This document shows positions 35,689-44,919 of a stretch of 64,000 nt of DNA, one piece after another. Made by a program: the position numbers and the translations under genes. Under the pieces are notes generated by a model. That model did not search any database and was not told the origin of the DNA. It was given only the letters and a program-made list of their open reading frames with translations. This stretch comes from Manganibacter manganicus (GTDB taxonomy: Bacteria; Pseudomonadota; Alphaproteobacteria; Rhizobiales; Rhizobiaceae). The DNA is taken from NCBI RefSeq assembly GCF_002075885.1, contig NZ_MDET01000011.1, forward strand, positions 38,261 through 102,260, given 5' to 3'. Each line of letters opens with the position of its first letter. Position 1 is the first letter of the stretch.

Positions 35689-37290
35689 ATGGGACGACGG
35701 ACGCCTGAGATATTGGACGCTGCTGCCGCGGTTACATCGATCCCGGACGGCGCGACCATATGCGTGATGGGGACCGGGCCGGTGCTCGAGCCGGCGCACT
35801 TGCTGGACGCGCTCGAAAAGCGCTTTCTGGCCGAGGCGCACCCGCGCGACATGACGCTGATCACGCCGATGTTGCCGGGCGACCGCCGGGGCGAGGGCGG
35901 CATGAACAGCTTCGCGCACGAGGGAATGCTGTCGCGGCTGATCGGTGCGTCTTTTGCCAGGGCGAGGCATCCCGCTCTGCTTGACCTCCTGCGGGAGGGC
36001 GTGGTCGAAGGCTACATGACCAGCATGGGCTCGATGATCGAGCTGCTGACGGCCATCGGCTCCGGCAAACCTGGCCTTTTCACGACGGTCGGTCTAGGCA
36101 CCTTTCTGGACCCCCGCCGCGAAGGCGGGGCGCTCAACGAGCGCTCCACGCGCCCGCCCTGCCGCATCGAGACGATCGATGGCAAGGAATACATCTTCTA
36201 CCCGGCATTTCCCATCGATGTCGCCATCATCCGTGGCACCACGGCCGACGAGAACGGCTATGTCAGCTTCGAGGAAGAGACCAACACACTTGGCGCCGCC
36301 GAGATCGCCATGGCCTGCAAGGCCTCCGGTGGCCGCGTGATCGTGCAGGTGAAGCGCCTCGCAAAGGCGGGCAGCCTGGACCCGCGTCTAGTCCGCGTAC
36401 CCGGCCCGCTCGTCGATGCGATCGTGGTCGATCCGCGCCAGACCCAGCTTTCTCCCGCCATGGCCGATCCGCTGGCAGGGTGGAACCCGTTCCTCGCCGG
36501 CGCGCTCAAGCACCCGCTTAAGGGGCTCGCCACGGTCAAGGCGGGTCCGGAACGGACGATGCTGCGGCGCGCGGCGTTAGAGCTAAAGGAAGGCGACGTT
36601 GTGAACCTGGGCGCCGGTGTTGCGACCAAGCTGCCTCTGCTGGCCCTGGAGGAAGGCATCCTCGACCGGGTCACCTTCACCAACGAGCACGGCATCTTCG
36701 GGGGCATGATGGGCACAGCACTGGGCGGCTCCTTCGTGCCGGCGCTCAACGCCGAGGCCATCATGGATTCCGTTTTCCAGTTCAATTTCTACGATGGCGG
36801 CGGGCTCGACGTCACCTTTCTCGGCATCGGCGAAGTCGATGCGTCCGGCGACCTGAATGTCAGCCGCTTCGGCGAGGAGATCAACGGCCCCGGCGGTTTC
36901 AACAACATCACCGACCGCACGAGGCGCATCGTGTTTTGCGGCTCGCTGACGAGCGGCGGCCTGAGGGTCGAGATATCCGGCGGCCGGATGCGGATCGCAC
37001 AGGAAGGACGGCACAAGAAGTTCGTGCCCAAGGTGGAGCAGGTCACCTTCAACGCCGCTCGTGCCCTCGAGAAGAGGCAGGAGGTGCGCTACGTGACCGA
37101 CCGCGCGGTGATGCGCCTGACCCAAGGCGGACCGGAGCTCATCGAAATCGCGCCGGGCATCGATATCGAGCGCGACATCCGAGCCAATGTCGGCTTCGAC
37201 CTGCGCGTATCTCCGGACCTGCGTGAAATGCCGCCCGAGGTGATGGCCGACGGCCTCATGGGCTTGAGCGGAAAATTTGGAGGAAATTGA
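35689..37290 (+). CDS. acyl-CoA:carboxylate CoA-transferase (family I, fused), copy 2
   Basis: A 533-residue paralogue of the preceding gene, with TVGLGTFLDPRREGGALNER in the alpha half and the catalytic-glutamate loop FTNEHGIFGGMMGTALGGSF in the beta half. ATG 35689 gives the normal family N terminus (RRTPEILDAAAAVTSIPDGA); a frame from 35656 adds eleven unconserved residues. Two full CoA-transferases in a row suggest two different acids, or separate entry and product-release steps. It ends 3 bases before the MaoC gene. Confidence 0.92.
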   Translation: MGRRTPEILDAAAAVTSIPDGATICVMGTGPVLEPAHLLDALEKRFLAEAHPRDMTLITPMLPGDRRGEGGMNSFAHEGMLSRLIGASFARARHPALLDLLREGVVEGYMTSMGSMIELLTAIGSGKPGLFTTVGLGTFLDPRREGGALNERSTRPPCRIETIDGKEYIFYPAFPIDVAIIRGTTADENGYVSFEEETNTLGAAEIAMACKASGGRVIVQVKRLAKAGSLDPRLVRVPGPLVDAIVVDPRQTQLSPAMADPLAGWNPFLAGALKHPLKGLATVKAGPERTMLRRAALELKEGDVVNLGAGVATKLPLLALEEGILDRVTFTNEHGIFGGMMGTALGGSFVPALNAEAIMDSVFQFNFYDGGGLDVTFLGIGEVDASGDLNVSRFGEEINGPGGFNNITDRTRRIVFCGSLTSGGLRVEISGGRMRIAQEGRHKKFVPKVEQVTFNAARALEKRQEVRYVTDRAVMRLTQGGPELIEIAPGIDIERDIRANVGFDLRVSPDLREMPPEVMADGLMGLSGKFGGN

Positions 37291-37293
37291 CGA

Positions 37294-37776
37294 ATGAGCA
37301 TGGTCACGATGCCGGAACCCGTGGTTCTGGGCCTCTGGTTCGAGGATTTCGAAATGGGCAAGGAACGGTTTTCGCCCGGCCGAACCATTACGGAAAGCGA
37401 CCTGACAGGCTTCTCCGGCCTGACCGGGGATTACAGCCAGGTCCACACGGACGAGGAATTCTGCAAGAAAACGGAATTCGGAACCCGCATCGCGCACGGG
37501 CTGCTCGGCCTGTCCATCGCACAGGGCCTGATGTGGCGCACCAACTACACGCAGGGAACCGGGGTTGCCTCGCTCGGCTGGGACAAATGGAGCTTCAAGC
37601 TGCCGATCAAGATCGGCGACACGGTGCGCGTGCGCTGGAAGCTGACGCAGAAGCGCGAAAGCGCGAGCAAGCCGAACATGGGCATCATCACCGAGTTCGT
37701 CGAGCTGCTCAACCAGCGCGGCGAGACCACGCAGAGTGGCGAGCACATCACGCTGATCAGAAAGCGGCCGAAATGA
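37294..37776 (+). CDS. MaoC family dehydratase (hot-dog fold)
   Basis: A 160-residue single hot-dog protein with the catalytic Asp/His hydratase motif FSGLTGDYSQVHTDEEFC and the following FGTRIAHGLLGLSIAQGL. MaoC-like enzymes add water to 2-enoyl-CoA with R stereochemistry or dehydrate hydroxyacyl-CoA. In this operon it complements two crotonase-type hydratases, which usually give the S isomer. It overlaps the next gene by four bases. Confidence 0.9.
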   Translation: MSMVTMPEPVVLGLWFEDFEMGKERFSPGRTITESDLTGFSGLTGDYSQVHTDEEFCKKTEFGTRIAHGLLGLSIAQGLMWRTNYTQGTGVASLGWDKWSFKLPIKIGDTVRVRWKLTQKRESASKPNMGIITEFVELLNQRGETTQSGEHITLIRKRPK

Positions 37777-38543
37777 GCAAGCCGGAATTCACCTACCTGA
37801 AAACCGAACTCGAGGGCCAGGTCGCGGTCGTGACGATCAACCGGCCGGAGGTGCTGAACGCCTGCAACTCCGCGACCCATCGTGAAATGCAGGCAGCGAT
37901 GGACTGGGCCGAAGGCGACGAGTCGATCAAGGTCGTGGTCATCACCGGCGCCGGACGGGCCTTCTGCTCCGGATCCGACCTGCGCGAAGTCGGCCAGTTC
38001 CAAGGCGCGGCCGCGCGCAGCTATCTCAAGCTGGATTTCTCGACAAAGAACCGCATCGCGGCCTGCGCCAAACCGGTGATCGCGGCCCTGCACGGCCACG
38101 TCGCCGGAGGCGGTTTCGAGATGGCGCTTGCGTGTGATATCCGCATCGTCGCGGAGGACGTGCAGTTCTCCTTACCCGAGATCGTGCTCGGCACGATACC
38201 GGGATCGGGAGGCCTGCAGCGCCTGCCGCCGATCGTCGGACTCGGCGTGGCGAAGGAATGGGCGCTGACTGGGCGCCGGATCGGCGCGGAGGAAGCGCAC
38301 CGGCGAGGTCTGGCCAATGCCGTTCATCCGCTCGAACGCCTGATGCCGGAAGCCATCGCCTTCGCGCAAGGATTGGCCGAGCGCAGCTCGATGGCGCTGT
38401 TCCTGTCCAAAGTGGCGTTGGACCCGAACCCGCCGCAGCCGGGCGGCATGGTGGGCGTCTTTCACATGCTTGCCTCGGAAGCTTGCCACAACGACCCGAC
38501 CTACAAGGAACGAGCCGGCTCTTACAAGAACAAAGCGAAGTAG
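37773..38543 (+). CDS. enoyl-CoA hydratase/isomerase family protein, copy 2
   Basis: A 256-residue crotonase-fold protein. Oxyanion-hole segments: ITGAGRAFCSGSDLREVGQF and LHGHVAGGGFEMALACDIRI; an acidic residue is in QFSLPEIVLGTIPGSGGLQR. The start ATG 37773 overlaps the MaoC stop. It is the last gene of the operon and converges on a minus-strand SDR gene. Only moderately similar to the copy at 33349-34110, so different substrates are likely. Confidence 0.9.
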   Translation: MSKPEFTYLKTELEGQVAVVTINRPEVLNACNSATHREMQAAMDWAEGDESIKVVVITGAGRAFCSGSDLREVGQFQGAAARSYLKLDFSTKNRIAACAKPVIAALHGHVAGGGFEMALACDIRIVAEDVQFSLPEIVLGTIPGSGGLQRLPPIVGLGVAKEWALTGRRIGAEEAHRRGLANAVHPLERLMPEAIAFAQGLAERSSMALFLSKVALDPNPPQPGGMVGVFHMLASEACHNDPTYKERAGSYKNKAK

Positions 38544-38602
38544 GCAGGCCGCTTTCTCGCATTTGCGCCAGCCGATCGGCCGGCGCCGGATTCGGTCGCT
38601 GA

Positions 38603-39367
38603 TCAGCCCTGGGCGGCGAATCCTCCGTCCACCAGCAGCGACGTACCGGTGACGAAATCGGACGCGGCGCCGGACAGGAAGATGGCGGCGCCTGCGAAAT
38701 CCTGCACCTTGCCCCAGCGTTTGGCTGGCACGCGGTCCATGATCTTCGCCTCTAGGCCTTCGACCTGCGCCCGCGCGGCAACGGTCAGTTCGGTGTCGAT
38801 CCAACCGGGAAGGATGGCGTTCACCTGGATGTTGTCCGGCGCCCAAGCCGTGGCCAGCGCCTTGGTGAACTGGACCAGACCTCCCTTGCTCGACGAATAG
38901 GCCACCGAAAAAGGCGCACCGAACAATGCCAGCACCGAGCCGATGCTGATGATCTTGCCGCCGCCGCGTGCCTTCATACTCGTATGGACCGCCTGCGACA
39001 TGATGAAGGCGCTGGTCAGATTGGTGTCGAGCACCTTGTGCCACTCGGCGAGCGTATAGTCTTCGGGTTGCTTGCGGATGGCGATGCCTGCATTGTTGAT
39101 CAGGATGTCGACGCCGCCCTGTGCGGCCACAACGCTTGCCACCGCTCTCCTGCAGGCGGCCTCGTCGGTGACATCCGCCTCGATGAAGCTTGCCTTCAGA
39201 CCGTCGGCATCCAGACCGGATGCAGCCTGGTCGCCCTTCTCTCGATTTCTTCCGACGAGTACGGCATGGGCGCCGGCTTCACACAGGCCCCTGGCCATGC
39301 CCAATCCGATGCCGCCATTGCCGCCGGTCACAATGGCCACCCGGCCGGTCAGATCAAAAAGGCGCAT
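38603..39367 (-). CDS. short-chain dehydrogenase/reductase
   Basis: A 254-residue SDR oxidoreductase. It has the cofactor motif AIVTGGNGGIGLGMARGL, NNAG (ILINNAGIAI), a catalytic Ser in ISIGSVLALF and the YSSSK active-site motif. The C terminus is the classical ATDFVTG-like segment ASDFVTGTSLLVDGGFAAQG. I used the Met of MRLFDLTGRV; the frame reaches 39400, but that adds eleven residues not typical of SDRs. It is divergent from the aldolase operon, with operator site 3 between them. NAD(H)/NADP(H) choice and substrate are unknown. Confidence 0.88.
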   Translation of the reverse strand: MRLFDLTGRVAIVTGGNGGIGLGMARGLCEAGAHAVLVGRNREKGDQAASGLDADGLKASFIEADVTDEAACRRAVASVVAAQGGVDILINNAGIAIRKQPEDYTLAEWHKVLDTNLTSAFIMSQAVHTSMKARGGGKIISIGSVLALFGAPFSVAYSSSKGGLVQFTKALATAWAPDNIQVNAILPGWIDTELTVAARAQVEGLEAKIMDRVPAKRWGKVQDFAGAAIFLSGAASDFVTGTSLLVDGGFAAQG

Positions 39368-39419
39368 TGCGGTTCTCCGGATTTTGTCGCTCTGCGACAT
39401 TTCATTACACGATTCAATC

Positions 39420-39469
39420 TAGACAAAACGCCTGCTCTAACTCAATATCAAATGTGATCACAGATCGCA
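39420..39469 (+). promoter_or_regulatory. promoter with GntR-type operator, site 3
   Basis: TAGACA (39420-39425), 17 bases, CAATAT (39443-39448), then TGTGATCACAGATCGCA (39453-39469). The site lies between the divergent SDR and aldolase genes and could control both. Confidence 0.72.
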
Positions 39470-39528
39470 GTATCACCGATTCGGGCATGCGGTCCGAGCC
39501 GGCGGCAAGGACCCCGAGGGAGGCAGGA

Positions 39529-40290
39529 TTGCAGAGCTTGAAAAAAAGAATGAAGGCCGGGGAAAATCTCATTGGCTGTTTCATCATGCTGCCTTCCGCC
39601 TCCGTTACCGAAATGGTTGCCTATGCAGGCTTCGATTTCGTTATCCTCGATACCGAACATGGCGCGGCAACCCCGGAGACCCTCGAAAACCAGTTGCGAG
39701 CCGCCGAAGCTGCGGGCGTGCCGGCGCTGGTGCGCACGGTCGGCATGACGGCAGGAGAAATCCTCCGCGCCCTGGATGCTGGCGCGTCGGGCATCTTGGT
39801 GCCGCATGTCTGCACTGCGCAGGAGGCAGCTTCCCTCGCCGAGGCTGCCCACTATCCGCCGTATGGCATTCGCGGCCTCGCCACCACGGCGCGCGCCGGC
39901 AAGCACGGTCTGGTCAAGCTCGCCGACCATCTCAAGAACGCCTATGAGAACACGATCGTGCTCGTCCAGGTCGAGGATGCGCGCGCGCTCGACGATGTTC
40001 CGGCCATTGCAAAAGCCAAGAATGTCGACGGCGTCTTCATCGGGCCGGCCGATCTGTCGATCTCGCTGGGCCATCCGGGCAACCCCGGCCATCCCGACGT
40101 CGTCGCGGCGATCGACAAGGCCGTATCCGAGATCGTCGCCGCCGGATCGAGCCCGTCGACCTTCGCGCGCTCGCCCTCGGAAGTCGGCGACCTGCGCAAG
40201 CGCAGCTTTCCGGTCGCCGTGTTCTCGAGCACGCTTATCTTCACGCAGGCCCTGAGCGGGATGGTTCGGGAGGTTCGAGGCAACGGCTGA
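39529..40290 (+). CDS. HpcH/HpaI family aldolase
   Basis: About 253 residues of the class II aldolase/citrate-lyase beta fold: KRMKAGENLIGCFIMLPSAS, the base-bearing strand DFVILDTEHGAATPE, GASGILVPHV, the metal-ligand Glu in VLVQVEDARALDD and the metal-ligand Asp in DGVFIGPADLSISLG. It would cleave a 2-keto-4-hydroxy acid or a related beta-hydroxy compound. I prefer TTG 39529, just after GAGGGAGG. An ATG at 39487 lies only 18 bases past the operator, too close for a normal leader. A Liv-type ABC operon follows. Confidence 0.86.
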   Translation: MQSLKKRMKAGENLIGCFIMLPSASVTEMVAYAGFDFVILDTEHGAATPETLENQLRAAEAAGVPALVRTVGMTAGEILRALDAGASGILVPHVCTAQEAASLAEAAHYPPYGIRGLATTARAGKHGLVKLADHLKNAYENTIVLVQVEDARALDDVPAIAKAKNVDGVFIGPADLSISLGHPGNPGHPDVVAAIDKAVSEIVAAGSSPSTFARSPSEVGDLRKRSFPVAVFSSTLIFTQALSGMVREVRGNG

Positions 40291-40361
40291 CGCATTTAGA
40301 GCCTGATGATGCGGATAAAAGCAGGTTGGCTGAATCGCCAACGGACGTGATGGAGGAGACA

Positions 40362-41501
40362 ATGAAAACCATGCAGAAACTGCGGACATTGATTTTGGCC
40401 GGCGGCATGCTCACCCTTGCCGGCACGGCCGCCATGGCTGAGGACAGCTACAAGATCGGCGTGTCCGAACCGTTGTCGGGCGCCGCCAGTTCGCTTGGCG
40501 TACCGGTGGTCGACAGCATCAAGGCCGCGGCCGAAGTGATCAACGCCAATGGCGGCGTCGACGGGCGTAAGATCCAGCTTGTCATCCGCGATGACCAGAG
40601 CAGGCCCGATATCGCCGTTCAGAACTTCCGGCGCCTTTCCGAGGAGGGCGTCTACGCCATGATCGGCCCGAACCAGGGCAGCAACACGCTGGCCGTATCG
40701 GCGATTGTCAAGCAGGCGAAGGTCCCGACCTGTGCCTTCAACAACACCATCGCGATCACGAAGCAGAACAACCCCTACATCTTCCGTTGCCAGACCAGCG
40801 ATGCGGACAATGTCAAGGCTGCGCTTCTGTTTGCGCACGACAAGCTGAAGGCCAAGAATATCGGGGTGCTTTACACGTCCGATGCCTATGGCAGCGACGC
40901 CTATGCGGCTCTCCAGAAGGAAGCCGAGGCGATGGGCATGCCCGTGGTCGGCGCAGAAAAGGTCAACTACGGCGCGACCGACACCACCGCCGAGTGGACA
41001 AAACTGCTTGCAACCAAGCCGGACGTGGTCATCCTGTGGGGATCGGGATCGACCATGTCGATTGCGTTGCGCAATGCCTCCCAACTCGGCAATACGGCGC
41101 CGATCATCGGTGCGCAGGGTGTCGCGGCTTCCGCCATCATCGAAGGGGCGGGCGCTGCGGCGGAAGGCATCTACATGGTCACGCTGACGGCACCGGACCA
41201 GGTCACCGAAGGTCAAAAGGACCTGGCCAAGATCTATAAGGAAAAGAACGGAGACGACTACCAGTTGACAATCTACGACACGATCGGCTGGGACGCGCTG
41301 CATCTCGTGGCCAAGGCGATCGAGAATGCGGGTGGCGACCGCGAGAAGATGCTGGAAGGTTTCGAGAAGATTTCGAACTATCAGCTTGCCGCCGGCACGT
41401 ATACCTATACATCCGACAACCATGAGGGATTGGGTGTCGATTCCGTGTGGATCGTCCAGGTGAAGGACGGCCGCATGATCGGCGTTCAGCACGGTCTCTG
41501 A
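40362..41501 (+). CDS. Liv-type ABC substrate-binding protein, system A
   Basis: A 379-residue exported protein: signal peptide LRTLILAGGMLTLAGTAAMA, mature start EDSYKIGVSEPLSGAASSLG, then the periplasmic-binding-protein type I pattern (INANGGVDGRKIQLVIRDDQ, MIGPNQGSNTLAVSAIVKQA, YTSDAYGSDAYAAL). ATG 40362 follows TGGAGGAG. Such proteins bind amino acids, amides, urea or aromatic and aliphatic acids. Encoded with LivHMGF homologues under operator site 3, so its ligand probably enters the regulated pathway. Confidence 0.92.
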   Translation: MKTMQKLRTLILAGGMLTLAGTAAMAEDSYKIGVSEPLSGAASSLGVPVVDSIKAAAEVINANGGVDGRKIQLVIRDDQSRPDIAVQNFRRLSEEGVYAMIGPNQGSNTLAVSAIVKQAKVPTCAFNNTIAITKQNNPYIFRCQTSDADNVKAALLFAHDKLKAKNIGVLYTSDAYGSDAYAALQKEAEAMGMPVVGAEKVNYGATDTTAEWTKLLATKPDVVILWGSGSTMSIALRNASQLGNTAPIIGAQGVAASAIIEGAGAAAEGIYMVTLTAPDQVTEGQKDLAKIYKEKNGDDYQLTIYDTIGWDALHLVAKAIENAGGDREKMLEGFEKISNYQLAAGTYTYTSDNHEGLGVDSVWIVQVKDGRMIGVQHGL

Positions 41502-41522
41502 GGTAGCGGAGGAATCGACTCG

Positions 41523-42416
41523 ATGGATGCCGCTCAACTTCTGCAATTCGCGATCAGCGGATTAACGGTTGGCGCGATCTACGCGCTCGTTGGATTGGGA
41601 TTCAATCTCATCTTCAACGCCACCGACGTGATTAATTTCGCGCAGGGCGAGTTCGTGATGCTGGGCGGCATCCTGGCAAGTATTGCCATCGGCCAATGGC
41701 ACTGGCCGATGTGGCTGGCCATCCTGACGACGATCGCCGCTGTCGGTTTGGTCGGCGCCTTGGTCGACTTCGGCGCGGTGTCGCGCGTGCGCCGCGGCAG
41801 CGTGATGACGATCGTCATGATCACACTGGGCGTCTCGGTGATGATCAAGACCGCCGCCCTTCTCTGGGTCGGGCCCAACCCACTCTATTTTGATCCGTTC
41901 ACGGCCGGGCCGCCGTTACGCATCTTTGGCGCGGTTGTGCAATTGCAGGCGCTGTGGGTGATCGGAACCGGTGCGGTCGTCATGGCCGGCCTCGGCCTCT
42001 TCTTCAGCCGTTCCGCGCTCGGACGCGAGATGCTCGCCTGCGCCATCGATCGCGAGGCCGCTTACCTGATGGGCATCGACGTGCGCCGGATGGTCCGCAT
42101 CAGCTTCGTCCTGTCAGCCGCGCTGGGCGCTCTTGCCGGCGTCCTCATCACGCCGTTGACCAACGCCACTTATGACCAAGGCTTCACACTCGCGCTGAAA
42201 GGATTTGCCGCATCCGCGCTGGGAGGCTTCGGCCGCAGCGGCTCGGCCATCGTCGGCGGCTTGGCTCTGGGCCTGATCGAAGCCGCGTCGGTGGTGGTGA
42301 TGCCGTCCGGCTGGAAGGACTCGGTCGCGCTTCTGGTTCTCATCCTGGTGCTGGTGGTTAAGCCGTCCGGCCTTCTCGGCGGCCGGGCCGAGCGGCGCCA
42401 CACGCAGGCTCTCTGA
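41523..42416 (+). CDS. Liv-type ABC permease (LivH family), system A
   Basis: A 297-residue inner-membrane protein with about eight helices. LivH features: ISGLTVGAIYALVGLGFNLI, the ATDVINFAQGEFVMLGG motif, LGREMLACAIDREAAYLMGI and the C-terminal FAASALGGFGRSGSAIVGGL. It pairs with the LivM-like protein encoded 3 bases downstream. Confidence 0.93.
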   Translation: MDAAQLLQFAISGLTVGAIYALVGLGFNLIFNATDVINFAQGEFVMLGGILASIAIGQWHWPMWLAILTTIAAVGLVGALVDFGAVSRVRRGSVMTIVMITLGVSVMIKTAALLWVGPNPLYFDPFTAGPPLRIFGAVVQLQALWVIGTGAVVMAGLGLFFSRSALGREMLACAIDREAAYLMGIDVRRMVRISFVLSAALGALAGVLITPLTNATYDQGFTLALKGFAASALGGFGRSGSAIVGGLALGLIEAASVVVMPSGWKDSVALLVLILVLVVKPSGLLGGRAERRHTQAL

Positions 42417-42419
42417 CAT

Positions 42420-43382
42420 ATGCAGCGGTCGCTCGTCGCCCTCCTCATGCTTGCCTGGCTAATCCTACCGGGTCTGCTCGGCTCGAATTCGACCCTGAGC
42501 TTGCTGGTGTTCGCCGCCATCAATCTCGTGCAGGTGATCGGACTTTCGCTCCTGTTCGGGTTCGCCGGGCAGATATCTCTGGGACAGGCCGGCTTCTACG
42601 GCATCGGCGCCTATGTTTCGAGCCTTCTGGCAACCCGTCTCGGCGTGCCGCCCGCACTGGGTATCATCGCCGCGGCCCTGGCGCCGGCGTTCCTGGCCTA
42701 TCTGATCGGTCGCCCCATCCTGCGCCTGAGGGGCTACTATCTTGCCATGGTCACTGCGGGCACGGGCCTCATCCTTCACACCGTTTTCGTCGAGTGGGGG
42801 GGGCTTACAGGCGGCTATTCAGGCGTTGCCGGCATCCCGCCTATCGCGGTGGGATCTTTCGCCTTCGATACCCCGCGCTCGATGTTCTATCTGACGACAG
42901 GGTTCGCAATCCTCATCCTGTTCCTGGCGCACCGCATGGTCAAATCGAGCTACGGGCGCGCGATGCGCACGACGCGCGAATCCGAAGCGGCGGCACGCTC
43001 CGTCGGCATCGACGTTTCACGGCTGAAGACCGAAGTGTTTGCGGTCTCGGCGGGGCTTTCGGGTATCGCTGGTGCGCTCTATGCGCATTATATCGGCTAC
43101 ATAAGCCCTGAGACCTTCACCATTGACACCTCGATCAACCTGCTGCTGGCATTGGTGATTGGCGGCGTCGGGTCGCTGTGGGGTGGTGCGATCGGGGCGG
43201 TGCTCCTAACCTTTCTGCCGGAGTGGCTCCACCAGTTGCAGAATGCCTACGGCATCGTTTTCGGTGCTCTTGTCATCGTCCTTTTGACGATCGAGCCAGA
43301 TGGAATCGTCGGCATCGTCAAGCGGCTCGCGGAAACTTGGCGACGCCGCGGCAATCAGAAGCTCGACGAGCGTACAGTATGA
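42420..43382 (+). CDS. Liv-type ABC permease (LivM family), system A
   Basis: A 320-residue inner-membrane protein: GFAGQISLGQAGFYGIGAYV and AMRTTRESEAAARSVGIDVS (the LivM cytoplasmic loop), then VIGGVGSLWGGAIGAVLLTF. It overlaps the ATPase gene by four bases (ATGA), as is usual in these operons. Confidence 0.93.
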   Translation: MQRSLVALLMLAWLILPGLLGSNSTLSLLVFAAINLVQVIGLSLLFGFAGQISLGQAGFYGIGAYVSSLLATRLGVPPALGIIAAALAPAFLAYLIGRPILRLRGYYLAMVTAGTGLILHTVFVEWGGLTGGYSGVAGIPPIAVGSFAFDTPRSMFYLTTGFAILILFLAHRMVKSSYGRAMRTTRESEAAARSVGIDVSRLKTEVFAVSAGLSGIAGALYAHYIGYISPETFTIDTSINLLLALVIGGVGSLWGGAIGAVLLTFLPEWLHQLQNAYGIVFGALVIVLLTIEPDGIVGIVKRLAETWRRRGNQKLDERTV

Positions 43383-44140
43383 AACTGGCCATCGAAGATA
43401 TCGGGGTACGGTTCGGCGGGCTGTGGGCAAATCGCAATGTCAGTTTCGGCGTGCAGGAAGGATCCATCAGCGCCTTGATCGGCCCAAACGGCGCCGGCAA
43501 GACGACGCTCTTCAATGTCGTCTCAGGATTCCAAGCTCCGACGCAAGGTAAGGTCAGCCTGGACGGAGAGGTCATTTCGGGACTACGGCCTGAGAAAGTT
43601 GCCTTGCGCGGGATTGGCCGGACCTTCCAACTGCCCGAGATCTGCCACGATCTCACGCTTCTGGAAAACGTGATGGTGGGCGCCTACCGCCATATCCGCG
43701 GAGGGATATTCGGGCAGATGCTAGGCCTGGGGCCTGCGGCGAAGACCGAGCGTGAGGCGCGCGAGAGCGCCGAATCGGAGCTTGAAAGGGCAGGGCTCGC
43801 CAAACAGCGCAACCAGTCGGCCAGAGCATTGCCGCTGGGTCAGGTGAGGCTGCTGGAAATTGCCCGTGCGCTGGCCTCGCAACCTAGCCTGCTGCTGCTC
43901 GACGAGTCCGCTTCCGGACTGAACGCACGCGAGGTCGAGAACCTGGCGCACCTGATAAGGCAACTGCCGGCGCGAGGCGTCACGGTGCTGTTGATCGAAC
44001 ATAACGTCCGCTTTGTGATGCAGTTGGCCGAGCAGATCGCGGTCCTCGATCATGGACAGCTCCTCAGCGTGGGTACACCTGCCGAGATCCGGAACGATGA
44101 GAGCGTCATCACCGCCTATCTGGGGAGGCGTCATCACTGA
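43379..44140 (+). CDS. Liv-type ABC ATPase (LivG family), system A
   Basis: A 253-residue ATPase: Walker A ALIGPNGAGKTTLFNVVSGF, Q-loop RTFQLPEICHDLTLLENVMV, signature region ARALPLGQVRLLEIARALAS, Walker B LLLLDESASGLN and switch His in LLIEHNVRFVM. The signature (LPLGQ) and DES in place of DEP are divergent, but LivG proteins vary there. Coupled to livM and livF homologues on either side. Confidence 0.92.
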   Translation: MKLAIEDIGVRFGGLWANRNVSFGVQEGSISALIGPNGAGKTTLFNVVSGFQAPTQGKVSLDGEVISGLRPEKVALRGIGRTFQLPEICHDLTLLENVMVGAYRHIRGGIFGQMLGLGPAAKTEREARESAESELERAGLAKQRNQSARALPLGQVRLLEIARALASQPSLLLLDESASGLNAREVENLAHLIRQLPARGVTVLLIEHNVRFVMQLAEQIAVLDHGQLLSVGTPAEIRNDESVITAYLGRRHH

Positions 44141-44844
44141 TGCTGAGCGTTCGGCAGATCGAAGTGCGCTATGAGGGGATTGCCGCCGTCCGCGGCATCT
44201 CCTTCGATCTGGCTGCGGGAGAATGTCTCGCCTTGATCGGGCCGAATGGCGCCGGCAAGTCGTCGACGCTGCGCGCGATTTCGGGGCTGGCTCGGGTATC
44301 GAGCGGCGCTATCATGTTCTCAGGCTCCGACATAAGCGGCCTGCGAGCTCATCAGATTGCCCGCCTGGGAATCGCGCATGTTCCCGAGGGACGGCACATC
44401 TTCGGACCCATGACAGTCGAGGACAATCTTCTGCTCGGCCGCCAGAGGATGGGCGACCTCTCTCCCTCGCAAGGACTGGAGATGGTCTATGACATATTGC
44501 CGAAGCTGCAGGAGCGCCGCGGCCAGCAGGCCGGCAGCCTGTCCGGCGGCGAGCAGCAGATGGTGGTCATCGGCCGCGCCATCATCGGCCAGCCCAAGCT
44601 GCTGATGCTGGATGAACCTTCAATGGGGCTGGCGCCGCAGATTGTCGATACCGTCTTCGAATTGCTTGGAAAGCTGCGCAGCGCCGGCCAGACCATTCTG
44701 CTCGTCGAGCAGAATGCGGAGCTTGCCATGGATTTCGCGCAGCGCTGCGTGGTCCTCGGCGTGGGAGAGGTTCAACTCACCGGCACCTCGGCGGAATTGA
44801 GAAGCCGCCAGGACATTATCGATGCCTATCTCGGCACTTTCTGA
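44140..44844 (+). CDS. Liv-type ABC ATPase (LivF family), system A
   Basis: A 234-residue ATPase: Walker A ALIGPNGAGKSSTLRAISGL, the LivF hallmark VPEGRHIFGPMTVEDNLLLG, signature LSGGEQQMVVIGRAI, Walker B LLMLDEPSMGLAPQIVD and ILLVEQNAELAM. It shares its first base with the last base of the livG homologue stop. The cyclase gene follows 75 bases later on the same transcript. Confidence 0.93.
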   Translation: MLSVRQIEVRYEGIAAVRGISFDLAAGECLALIGPNGAGKSSTLRAISGLARVSSGAIMFSGSDISGLRAHQIARLGIAHVPEGRHIFGPMTVEDNLLLGRQRMGDLSPSQGLEMVYDILPKLQERRGQQAGSLSGGEQQMVVIGRAIIGQPKLLMLDEPSMGLAPQIVDTVFELLGKLRSAGQTILLVEQNAELAMDFAQRCVVLGVGEVQLTGTSAELRSRQDIIDAYLGTF

Positions 44845-44919
44845 GCTTCCCAGGAAACACATGGCTTATGTTCGTTGCGTCGCGCGCCTGGCCGAGCGCG
44901 ATCATGAAAGGCTTTGACG

